From NCBI GenBank assembly GCA_910577085.1, contig CAJTLE010000035.1:1-22803 (forward strand): 22,803 bases of DNA, given 5' to 3'. Under the pieces are notes generated by a model, which saw only the letters and a program-made list of their open reading frames with translations, was not told where the DNA came from and did not search any database. Positions 1-6,994 of this stretch are shown here, in pieces; position 1 is the first letter of the stretch, and each line of letters opens with the position of its first letter. The position numbers and the translations under genes are program-made. The stretch comes from an uncultured Allobaculum sp. (GTDB lineage: Bacteria; Bacillota_I; Bacilli_A; Erysipelotrichales; Erysipelotrichaceae).

Positions 1-52
1 TGTCTGAGTTCCAATGAGTAGTCTGGATGTTTCACAGTACAATTTATTTAAC

Positions 53-82
53 AAAAAAAGAAGATGCCAATATGACATCTTC
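53..82 (-). terminator. Candidate minus-strand intrinsic terminator
   Basis: Read on the minus strand, GAAGATG and CATCTTC form a 7-bp stem around a 9-nt loop (60-66 with 76-82), followed by seven T. No intact minus-strand gene precedes it, so it may be left from a lost gene. Confidence 0.45.
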
Positions 83-532
83 AATAAATCAAAATGAGGT
101 TCTACCACACACTTTGCGTAAGAACCCAGGCCAGCCCGCCTGTCTTTTTGATTTTCATCCTTTATGGCGAGTGCAGAACCAGAAGCCTGAAGTTCAAATA
201 CGATGCTGGGGCTGGGCAGAATGAGTACGACGGATACTACGAATATTGAGTACCCACAATCGGAGACCTCGAATCTGCCACCAAATATCCTTTTTACCTA
301 AAGGAGATATTTCTCTTTTCAGAGGGGAATCCCGTTTCCTTCTAAAGAGTGTAGTGCTCAAATCACACCTTTACAGGGATTGGATTTTTCTATCGTCTGT
401 AAAACGTTGAGGATGAGTTGAAGTGACTGATCGGGCAGGATAGAAATAAAAAGCAAAATTGATAGTCGGTAAAAAGGTTGAATAGCCGACTTCGATTTCC
501 TTTAACCAAGTGAAGAAAATCGGGAAAATCAA

Positions 533-599
533 AAGTTTATTCATTTGAATGAAAAAACTTCTCAAAAAATAAAGTTTATTCAGTTAACTGAATAAACTT
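533..599. repeat. Two copies of a palindromic 28-mer
   Basis: Copies lie at 533-560 and 572-599 and agree at 24 of 28 positions. The right copy sits inside a perfect 30-bp palindrome (571-600) with core TTCAGTTAACTGAA; the left copy is an imperfect version. Start-to-start spacing is 39 bp. The form is that of a dimeric-repressor operator pair, but no regulator or promoter is recognisable next to it. Confidence 0.65.
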
Positions 600-769
600 T
601 CAAATCTGATGCCAGATTACTTCAATGAGGTAAAAAGAAGGTAAGCAGTCCGCTCCCTAAACATAACTTTCATTTTGAAGAACTGAACGCAACTTTTCGA
701 GTGCGGGAGTTGCATTCACTATTTCAATCCTCTGACGGTAAAAAATACCGAATAACCCAAATTTTGTAC

Positions 770-798
770 TTGCATCCACTGATGCGAAATGTTAGAAT
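770..798 (+). promoter_or_regulatory. Promoter of tRNA-Leu
   Basis: A -35 TTGCAT (770-775), 17-nt spacer and -10 TAGAAT (793-798) end 20 nt before the mature tRNA starts, the distance expected for a short tRNA leader. Confidence 0.7.
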
Positions 799-818
799 GA
801 TCAAGCAGTAAAAAACAT

Positions 819-902
819 GCGGTTGTGGTGAAATGGCAGACACGCTGTCTTCAGGCGGCAGTGGGGCGACCCGTGTGCGTTCGAATCGCATCAACCGCAC
901 CA
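819..902 (+). tRNA. tRNA-Leu (anticodon CAG)
   Basis: This is an 84-nt class II tRNA. The acceptor stem pairs GCGGTTG (819-825) with CAACCGC (892-898), the discriminator is A899, and CCA is encoded (900-902). The anticodon stem CTGTC/GGCAG holds the loop TTCAGGC with anticodon CAG at 852-854, which reads CUG. The long variable arm (about 862-873) and the TTCGAAT T-loop fit tRNA-Leu. An identical tRNA lies on the other strand at 10744-10827, and the match continues through the terminator. Confidence 0.95.
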
Positions 903-913
903 TTTGAAAATAA

Positions 914-945
914 CCCCGGCAGGATAACCTGTCGGGTCTTTTTTT
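914..945 (+). terminator. Terminator of tRNA-Leu
   Basis: A 9-bp stem (915-923 with 928-936, one G-U pair) around an ATAA loop is followed by TC and seven T. The T-tract also forms the outer left arm of the palindrome at 937-990. Confidence 0.85.
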
Positions 946-990
946 CATTCATAGGGTTCAGCGCGCTGAACCCTATGAATGAAAAAAAGA
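937..990. repeat. Perfect 54-bp palindrome
   Basis: All 27 base pairs match with no loop; the axis lies between 963 and 964 in the core TTCAGCGCGCTGAA. The outer left arm is the T-tract of the tRNA terminator and the outer right arm is its exact complement, so the palindrome looks as if it arose by inverted duplication starting within the terminator tail. Symmetry breaks at 936/991. No T-tract follows on either side, so it is not a conventional terminator. Confidence 0.9.
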
Positions 991-1241
991 ATCCAGTCAT
1001 GGTGATTTGCGGACTTTATCGCTCAGCGTATAGAGGAAAAGGTAAAGATCCATTCAGTCACGATGTACAGATCTCCATAGACGAGCCCTTATATAATTGA
1101 AGAAAGGACAAAGTTACAATTTGTACCATCGTAGACTAAGAAAGTACATGTTTTTCGAGCGATAGATTTGACTATTCTTTTGACGAGGATGAGCATCTGG
1201 ATCAGGATTTTTCACAAGGTCCGCTTTCAGGCCGTACGATC

Positions 1242-2504
1242 GTGCAGTTTTCTACAGATGATATCGTCCTGCCAGAGCCAGTTCCAAGACCTGATGAAGA
1301 CACAGATGCCAAGTGGGATGAATGGCGCAAAAAACGACTGGCTCAGAAGAACAAAATTGTGGGCAGACGAAATGGTGAGATCACCGTTGACGGCATGAAT
1401 CAAGAGGAATTTCGGACGTATTTTATGGCCCTGTGCTTAGAGATGAATACCGATTCCTATACGCTTCTTGAACGTCTGATCGATTACAGTTTTGGCTTTG
1501 GTCCAGATAATCTTTTTCAATCGTATTTAACCAAAGTTATTGCCCGAGCCGGTGATGACAAACTGGCTGAGACGGCAGAAAAGATGATCAGCCGCACATC
1601 CAAAATGAATGAGGATGAGCTGGATCGGATGTTAATTTCGGGAGCTCTCTTTCGAAAGGATCTGCAAAGTGCCGGCCAATATCTGCAGGCAGTCAAAAGC
1701 CTTTCTACAAGTGATCACGACTATCCGTTCTATTTGAGCATGAAGATGGTTTATGAAGCGGCTAGAAAACGTTACACGCTGGCACGTAAGATTGGACAGG
1801 AGATTTTGAACACTATGAGGAAGAATATCTCCCGTTTCGTTCCGACGCAGATGGTCAAATCCCTGGTTGGAGAATCCCCTGTCTATGTCAGTACCGATTT
1901 TTTGATCAAGGTGATGAATTATAGGGAAAATCCAAATCCACATCTGAAAAAACAGATCAACCAGATTCTTCTACTCCCGGCTGCCGAAGATCTGTCGACG
2001 ATGGTTTATTTCATGTTGACTCTCGATCTGGGTGATCTTCTTGAATCTGATATGTTGGAACCTGACAATAAAAAGCGCTTTTTACGATTCTACAAGTCAG
2101 AACAGACGACTATTCTTCTCCAGAGACTGGTCGATCAGGCCAGTAAATCAGATGATCCTGTGGATGTAAAAGAACTGAATGCCTATCTCAAAGAAATTGA
2201 GCCTTATGAAAACATGCGCGAAAGTTATGTGCGGGCAGCCGATTTCTTTGAATCCCATGGGATGGAGAAAGAAGCCAAAGCCTATTGGCGCAAAGTGGCC
2301 AAACTGCCTTGCGATCGCGAGATGAGTGATCTTGAGGTGCGCAGCGATGTCAATCAGCGCTTCAGGGCTCTGCAAAGACTTGATTATAAAGACTCTACGT
2401 TCAAAAAGTATCTGCGTGAGTCTGAAAAAGAACTGCAAGGAAACAGGGAAGGCCTGGCTCAGCTCGATCTGGTCCGTTATGCGATGCACAATGCAAATCA
2501 GTAA
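1242..2504 (+). CDS. Unrecognised helical, TPR-like cytoplasmic protein; 5' end doubtful
   Basis: I do not recognise this family. The 420-residue product is soluble, charged and almost entirely alpha-helical in composition, with helix-turn-helix spacing recalling TPR-like superhelices (for example residues 130-180 and 330-370) and no signal peptide or membrane segment. The GTG at 1242 has no good ribosome site. The frame stays open upstream to 1140 with protein-like sequence (DYSFDEDEHLDQDFS), but contains no ATG, GTG or TTG there. An ATG at 1148, preceded by AAGAAAG, reads into a stop at 1163; removing one T from the run at 1151-1155 would join it to this frame as MFSSDRFDYSFDEDE and give about 451 residues. 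So the true start is probably 1148 and the gene is either frameshifted or affected by a homopolymer error. A TATAAT at 1092-1097 is a possible -10 box. The gene stands alone and ends before a bidirectional terminator. Confidence 0.7.
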   Translation: MQFSTDDIVLPEPVPRPDEDTDAKWDEWRKKRLAQKNKIVGRRNGEITVDGMNQEEFRTYFMALCLEMNTDSYTLLERLIDYSFGFGPDNLFQSYLTKVIARAGDDKLAETAEKMISRTSKMNEDELDRMLISGALFRKDLQSAGQYLQAVKSLSTSDHDYPFYLSMKMVYEAARKRYTLARKIGQEILNTMRKNISRFVPTQMVKSLVGESPVYVSTDFLIKVMNYRENPNPHLKKQINQILLLPAAEDLSTMVYFMLTLDLGDLLESDMLEPDNKKRFLRFYKSEQTTILLQRLVDQASKSDDPVDVKELNAYLKEIEPYENMRESYVRAADFFESHGMEKEAKAYWRKVAKLPCDREMSDLEVRSDVNQRFRALQRLDYKDSTFKKYLRESEKELQGNREGLAQLDLVRYAMHNANQ

Positions 2505-2600
2505 GGTCTCATTGGATTCATTCTGAATTTTCAAATCGAAGATTTTCCTTGTATGCGCAGAACTCACAAGTACAAGGCCAAAATTTGAAGGAATTAAAAA

Positions 2601-2628
2601 CCCAGGGAGAATATCCCTGGGCATTTTT
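2601..2628. terminator. Bidirectional terminator between convergent genes
   Basis: CCCAGGGA and TCCCTGGG form an 8-bp stem around a GAATA loop (2601-2621). TTTTT follows on the plus strand, and AAAAA precedes the stem, giving a T-tract on the minus strand. It can serve both the plus-strand gene ending at 2504 and the minus-strand gene ending at 2743. Confidence 0.85.
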
Positions 2629-2742
2629 ATAGGGTTGAAGTCAGTCATACCTTGTGAATCTGTCTGTAAGAGAGTGATCTGATCTTGGTCAGACCAGACT
2701 ACGGTCAGGCAAACATTGACTAATGGGTATGATGGCTGAAAC

Positions 2743-3891
2743 CTAAAGTCGTTTTGGCGTATGTTTTTTCTTCAGGCGGCGCTTTGGATGGGGAGTATTG
2801 ACAGGCTGGTTGGCATGCATGAGAATCTTTCGCTCCTCGTGATTGTCAGTCAGGGTGAACAGATCATGATCGCTGACTAACAAGCCGCTTTCTGGAATTG
2901 ACAGGGCAAGACCCGTTGGCTGAAGTTTGGTTTTTAACTCTTCCATAGTCTGATCAAACGTGCAGTCCGGCAGGTTGAAGAGATCCTGACCGATTTTGGC
3001 GATTCTGGCTTTGTCTTCTTTTTTAAGCGAGTCCACCCAGGCTAAAAACAGTGCCGATCCGGCTGAGCCTTCCGTTAAGGAGAACTGGAAGGCCAGATCT
3101 TCGGCTAAGGATTCGACCGGACATTTAGCAATGTGCACATCATCATGGCTTTCATAGCCAATCTGGAACAGTTCGGTGCGGGCATCCAGATTGTAGATCT
3201 CTTTTTCTAACGTATCGGCTGCCGTAAACAGACGCTGCAGCAGGGAAATACATTTGGAGTAGTCTTCTCCATCGAGGGTGACAGCCCCATAAAACAGGTG
3301 AATAAAGAGATTAAAGACCTGCGTCATGGTCGGATAGAACGGATACATGGCCAAATTTGGATCCAGAATCGTAAAGGTGCATTTCAATGCCTCTTCATTG
3401 ATCGTTTCGCGTTTTCCTTTACGAACCAGTGTGCAGCTGCCGCTCAGTTCCGCGCCGGAAGATGGGTTGGTCAGAATCGAAGCGACTGGATAGACATGAT
3501 GAGGTTTCTTTTTGCCGGTCCAGAAATCCCAGACATCCCCAGAGTATCCAAGTCCAAGGGCAATCCCTTTGGCACACTGTAACGTCGAGCCCCCGCCAAG
3601 GGAAAGAATGATATCGCACTTTTCCTGGCGAGCTTTTTTAATCCCACGTTTGACGGACCCATATTTCGGGTTTGGCCAAATCTGCCCCATATCCGAGTGC
3701 GGGAAGTTTTCCTTGATCAAAAGCAGCCGTACTTTGGTCAACAGGCCATCTTCCACAGGGCGATGACCATGAATCAGTAAAACTTTGCTTCCACACGAGC
3801 GTAATAGATCGGGAAGCTTTTCAAGCGAGTCAGGACCGATTTCAATCTGGGTCTTGATCGCAGAGTCGGGAGAAATTGAGTGGTTATTCAT
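2743..3891 (-). CDS. Iron-type (group III) alcohol dehydrogenase homologue with an altered metal site
   Basis: The 382-residue length and layout match the butanol-dehydrogenase/YqhD branch of iron-containing alcohol dehydrogenases: an N-terminal nucleotide-binding half with GGGST at 99-103 and TNPSSGAELS at 141-150, then a helical metal half. Canonical members bind the metal through one Asp and three His. Aligned by eye to FucO/YqhD these positions are N194 (for Asp), H198 (kept), E260 and E274 (both for His); the nearby conserved His of the HxxxH motif is E264. The usual Asp of the GGGSxxD motif is Q105. Only one ligand is therefore conventional. It may use another metal, another chemistry, or be a non-catalytic relative. 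The tail is strongly basic (residues 370-382). It is transcribed divergently from the alpha-galactosidase. Family membership is secure; activity as an alcohol dehydrogenase is doubtful. Confidence 0.85.
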   Translation of the reverse strand: MNNHSISPDSAIKTQIEIGPDSLEKLPDLLRSCGSKVLLIHGHRPVEDGLLTKVRLLLIKENFPHSDMGQIWPNPKYGSVKRGIKKARQEKCDIILSLGGGSTLQCAKGIALGLGYSGDVWDFWTGKKKPHHVYPVASILTNPSSGAELSGSCTLVRKGKRETINEEALKCTFTILDPNLAMYPFYPTMTQVFNLFIHLFYGAVTLDGEDYSKCISLLQRLFTAADTLEKEIYNLDARTELFQIGYESHDDVHIAKCPVESLAEDLAFQFSLTEGSAGSALFLAWVDSLKKEDKARIAKIGQDLFNLPDCTFDQTMEELKTKLQPTGLALSIPESGLLVSDHDLFTLTDNHEERKILMHANQPVNTPHPKRRLKKKHTPKRL

Positions 3892-3970
3892 ACTTCAAGT
3901 ATAGCCTTCAAACAATTTTGAACCTTGAGCCCTGCCTGTGGTTTGGACTGGCCAGTTTCTTGATCGATTG

Positions 3971-3999
3971 TTCAGTCCTGCCCAAACATCCCGTACAAT
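3971..3999 (+). promoter_or_regulatory. Possible promoter of the alpha-galactosidase gene
   Basis: A -10 TACAAT (3994-3999) lies 17 nt after a weak -35 TTCAGT (3971-3976). A 10-bp palindrome ACTGGCCAGT at 3947-3956 lies just upstream and could bind a regulator. The weak -35 would suit activator dependence, but this is inference. Confidence 0.45.
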
Positions 4000-4042
4000 G
4001 AAAAAGACTGATGAAAAAATCAAAAGCAACGAGGAGCAAAAA

Positions 4043-6193
4043 ATGATTCAAGTTATCGACAATCTTTTTCTTTTAGAAACCGAACATTCCGCCTATCAGA
4101 TGAAAGTCAATGAACGCGGGATGTTAGAACATCTCTGGTATGGGGCCAGAGTTGATCAGAATATGGACTATCTCAACCTCCATAACGATCTGGGCTTTTC
4201 CGGTCAGATTTATGAAGATCAGGCAGACCGGACCCTTTCGCCAGATACCCTCATGCTCGAATATCCAACCGAAGGCATTGGGGACTACCGCATTACGGCG
4301 GCCAAAGTCGAAGGGGCTTTGGGTCTGGATTTACGCTATACGGGCTATGAATTGGGTACAGGTGAGTTCAATCTGACCGGCCTGCCGCATGTACGTGGGG
4401 AGCTGGAACTGCTGACGATTCACCTTAAAGATGATGTGTTAAATCTGCAGGTGGATCTGCACTACCTGGTGGATGAAAAACACGACGCCATTGTCCGCTC
4501 GGTCACCTTTATCAACAACGCCGACCGGTCTTACCGACTGGATCGTTCTTTCAGCATGGCTTTGGATTTCCCAGTATCGGATGATGTGGAACTGATTTCC
4601 TTTCCGGGCCGCCATAACAAAGAGCGCATCATGACCCGCCAGCCCCTTTCGCAAAACGTTCTCTCCTTTGGATCGAAACGCGGAACCTCTTCGCACCAGC
4701 ATAACCCTTCGCTGATTGTGTGTGATTCTTCGACCACTGAAAATTATGGCGATGCCTATGGCTTTTTGATGGTGTATTCAGGAAGTTTCAAGATTGAAGT
4801 GGAAAAAGATCAGACTGGCCAGACGCGAGTAATTTGCGGCATGTCTCCGGACATGACCCGCTGGACGCTTGAAGCCGGTGCATCATTTGAAACGCCGCAG
4901 ACGATTCTGTTCTATTCCGATCAGGGTCTGGGCAAACTCTCCCGCAATTCGCATGATCTTCTGCGCGAGCGCATCCTGCCCAAAAATGACTATCACCCGA
5001 TTCTGATCAACACCTGGGAAGCTGTGATGTTTGATTTCAACCGCGAAAAACTGCTCGAAATGGCTGACCATGCGGCACAGCTCGATGTCGATCTGTATGT
5101 CATGGATGATGGCTGGTTTGGCGCCCGTAACAGTGATCTGGCTGGTCTTGGTGACTGGACACCCAATGAAGCCAAACTGGGCGGTTCTTTAAACAGCCTC
5201 ATTGAAGAGATCAATGCCCGCGGTATGGACTTTGGCATCTGGATTGAACCGGAAATGATCAACGAAAACAGCGATCTGTACCGTGCGCATCCAGAGTGGG
5301 TTCTCAATGCCCCGAATCGTAAACCATTAATTTCCCGCGGCCAGATGGTTCTGGATCTGTGCAATCCGGATGTTGTGGACTATCTGGAAGATCTGTTTAC
5401 CAACCTGCTTTCTTCGGGCAATATCCGTTATGTCAAATGGGATATGAACCGCAGTCTTGGTGATGTGTATGCCCCAAGTCTTCCCGTCGAAAAACAGGAA
5501 GAAGTCTGTCATCGCTATATTCTGGGTGTTTATGATTTGCTTGGCCGTCTGACCGGTAAGTTCCCAAATATCCTGTTTGAAGGCTGCTCGGGCGGCGGCG
5601 GTCGCTTTGATGCAGGTATGCTTTTCTATACGCCGCAGATCTGGTGCAGTGATGATACGGATGTACATGAGCGAAGCAAGATTCAGTATGGAACCAGCTT
5701 CTTCTATCCAGCCGTTTCTATGGGGGCTCATGTTTCCGAGGTGCCAAACCAGCAGACGGGCCGATGGGCTTCCCTGGAATCCCGCGCAGCCATGGCCATG
5801 GCTGGCACATATGGCTATGAGCTGGATCCAGGAGAAATGTCTGACGAAGAAAAAGCCGAAATCCGCACTTTAAATCAGAACTTCCGCTCGATTCAGGATC
5901 TGATTGTCGATGGAGATTTCTATCGCCTGAGTGCTCCGAAAAATGAACAGGTGATCTTCCAGTTCATGAATAAAGAAAAAGACCGTCTTGTCTTATTGGG
6001 AATCATTTATGAAACCCGTCCAAGCACGATGCGCCGCAAAATCCGTCTGCACAATCTGCCAGAAGAGGCAGTGTATGAAACGCAGGATGGAACGATCTAT
6101 TCGGCCAAAGCGCTGATGCATGCCGGTCTGCTGCTCGAGCACACCCGGGGAACGGATGCACCTGTTCACATCGAACTGAAACGAATCCGCTAG
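4043..6193 (+). CDS. Alpha-galactosidase, GH36 family
   Basis: It hydrolyses terminal alpha-galactosides such as melibiose and raffinose-type sugars, releasing galactose. I start it at the ATG at 4043 because GAGGAG lies 6 nt upstream; a TTG-type start at 3938 would add 35 unlikely residues. The resulting 716 residues match bacterial GH36 enzymes of about 730. An N-terminal beta-sandwich (about 1-310) is followed by the catalytic barrel and a C-terminal beta domain. The nucleophile is D467 in YVKWDMN (463-469) and the likely acid/base is D537 in WCSDDTD (534-540); their 70-residue spacing matches that in Geobacillus AgaA. WEAVMFDF (325-332), MDDGWFGAR (354-362) and the Gly-rich EGCSGGGGRFD (513-523) are further family motifs. 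No signal peptide is seen, so it is cytoplasmic and needs an importer, which is not in this window. A terminator follows, so it appears monocistronic. Confidence 0.95.
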   Translation: MIQVIDNLFLLETEHSAYQMKVNERGMLEHLWYGARVDQNMDYLNLHNDLGFSGQIYEDQADRTLSPDTLMLEYPTEGIGDYRITAAKVEGALGLDLRYTGYELGTGEFNLTGLPHVRGELELLTIHLKDDVLNLQVDLHYLVDEKHDAIVRSVTFINNADRSYRLDRSFSMALDFPVSDDVELISFPGRHNKERIMTRQPLSQNVLSFGSKRGTSSHQHNPSLIVCDSSTTENYGDAYGFLMVYSGSFKIEVEKDQTGQTRVICGMSPDMTRWTLEAGASFETPQTILFYSDQGLGKLSRNSHDLLRERILPKNDYHPILINTWEAVMFDFNREKLLEMADHAAQLDVDLYVMDDGWFGARNSDLAGLGDWTPNEAKLGGSLNSLIEEINARGMDFGIWIEPEMINENSDLYRAHPEWVLNAPNRKPLISRGQMVLDLCNPDVVDYLEDLFTNLLSSGNIRYVKWDMNRSLGDVYAPSLPVEKQEEVCHRYILGVYDLLGRLTGKFPNILFEGCSGGGGRFDAGMLFYTPQIWCSDDTDVHERSKIQYGTSFFYPAVSMGAHVSEVPNQQTGRWASLESRAAMAMAGTYGYELDPGEMSDEEKAEIRTLNQNFRSIQDLIVDGDFYRLSAPKNEQVIFQFMNKEKDRLVLLGIIYETRPSTMRRKIRLHNLPEEAVYETQDGTIYSAKALMHAGLLLEHTRGTDAPVHIELKRIR

Positions 6194-6261
6194 TTCAATT
6201 TGTTTTTCCCGTTTTCAAGGGCGTTTTCTGGCCTTCTGCTCCATTCAAACGGCTGATTTTT

Positions 6262-6311
6262 GCCATTCACAATGCTTTTTTCCATAAAAGCAGTTGTGGA
6301 TGGCTTTTTTT
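6262..6311 (+). terminator. Terminator of the alpha-galactosidase gene
   Basis: A long stem pairs GCCATTCACAATGCTTTT (6262-6279) with a nearly exact complement ending in GGATGGC (to 6304), with one bulge and one G-U pair, followed by seven T. Confidence 0.85.
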
Positions 6312-6322
6312 GTGTCGACAGC

Positions 6323-6379
6323 TTGTCGGTTGGTTATTCCACAAGTAGAATAAAGCTAACTTATTCCACTGATGGAATA
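6323..6379 (+). promoter_or_regulatory. PadR-operon promoter with two palindromic operators
   Basis: A -35 TTGTCG (6323-6328), 17-nt spacer and -10 TAGAAT (6346-6351) precede the regulator gene. Two related inverted repeats overlap and follow it: TTATTC-8 nt-GAATAA (6334-6353), covering the spacer and -10, and TATTCCA-4 nt-TGGAATA (6362-6379), just past the expected start of transcription. Their centres are 27 bp apart. The layout suggests negative autoregulation by the PadR protein encoded next. Confidence 0.7.
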
Positions 6380-6394
6380 TAGAAGAGGAAGCAA

Positions 6395-6994
6395 ATGTTG
6401 AAGTATGGACTTTTAGGTCTGCTCAGCTATGGGGATATGAGCGGCTATGAAATGATGGAAACGTTTAAAAGCTCCCTGATCTTTTTCTGGAATGCTACGA
6501 CCAGCCAGATCTACCGGGAACTCAAAGTACTCGAAGAAAAAGGCTGGGCGGAAAAGACAATTGTTCCTCAGCAGAAAAAGCCCGATAAAAACGTCTTTCA
6601 TATTACGGAAGCTGGCAGAGCAGAACTGGCCCGATGGTTATCCACTCCGCCTGAAGAAGTGGCCCGCAATCCGCTATTGATGAAAGTCTTCTTCTTTGCC
6701 GCAAACCCCGTCGAAGAAAACATTAAGTTTTTCAAGGAGCTGGAAGCGGAATCGGCCCAGGCGGCCCAGATTCTGGGTGGTGTCCCTCAATACATTGACC
6801 ACTATGCCAAAGAAGTCTCTGCTACGGATGCGATGTACTGGAAGATGACCCTGGATTTTGGCCGCCGCTATCAGGAAATGATGAGTCAGTGGGCAAGGGC
6901 CTGTCTTGATACCCTGCAAACAGAAGCTCAAACCAGTCCGTTTACTCAAAATCAATCCGAATCCGACGGTTCGGATCAGGAGGAAATCCAATGA
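6395..6994 (+). CDS. PadR-family transcriptional regulator
   Basis: The 199-residue protein begins with the PadR winged helix (about 1-85): MLKYGLLGLLSYGDMSGYEM, the recognition-helix region TTSQIYRELKVLEEKGW, and a wing ending FHITEAGRAELARWL. A helical C-terminal domain (about 95-175) of the long, AphA-like PadR type serves for dimerisation, and a Gln/Ser/acidic tail closes the protein. GAGGAA sits 4 nt before the ATG. The stop codon overlaps the start of the next gene in ATGA, so the flavodoxin fusion protein is co-translated and is the obvious target. PadR proteins are usually repressors released by small aromatic or cationic ligands; the ligand here is unknown. Two matching palindromes overlap its own promoter. 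Confidence 0.9.
   Translation: MLKYGLLGLLSYGDMSGYEMMETFKSSLIFFWNATTSQIYRELKVLEEKGWAEKTIVPQQKKPDKNVFHITEAGRAELARWLSTPPEEVARNPLLMKVFFFAANPVEENIKFFKELEAESAQAAQILGGVPQYIDHYAKEVSATDAMYWKMTLDFGRRYQEMMSQWARACLDTLQTEAQTSPFTQNQSESDGSDQEEIQ

Larger units (their letters stand above)
1..769. other. Gene-poor stretch, possibly eroded mobile element
   Basis: No reading frame here looks like an intact gene. On the minus strand one frame can be read from about 170 down to 98, ending in FLRKVCGRTSF followed by a stop, and directly beyond that stop lies a minus-strand terminator-like hairpin (53-82). That order (C-terminus, stop, terminator) suggests the 3' end of a lost minus-strand gene, perhaps a transposase, but upstream frames are interrupted by stops and I cannot name the family. 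The plus strand has a short open piece from an ATG near 222 that stops within about 30 codons. The rest is AT-rich with palindromic repeats at 533-599. Confidence 0.3.

Noticed and set aside
825..1100. Small plus-strand frame across the tRNA and palindrome
   Set aside because: It runs through a tRNA and its terminator; the same peptide appears at the second tRNA only because the tRNA is duplicated.
2148..2648. 166-codon minus-strand frame
   Set aside because: It lies mostly opposite the plus-strand orphan gene and runs through the bidirectional terminator.
3938..4042. Upstream start for the alpha-galactosidase
   Set aside because: The extra 35 residues overlap the promoter, are not family-like, and a GAGGAG site sits at the right distance before the ATG at 4043.
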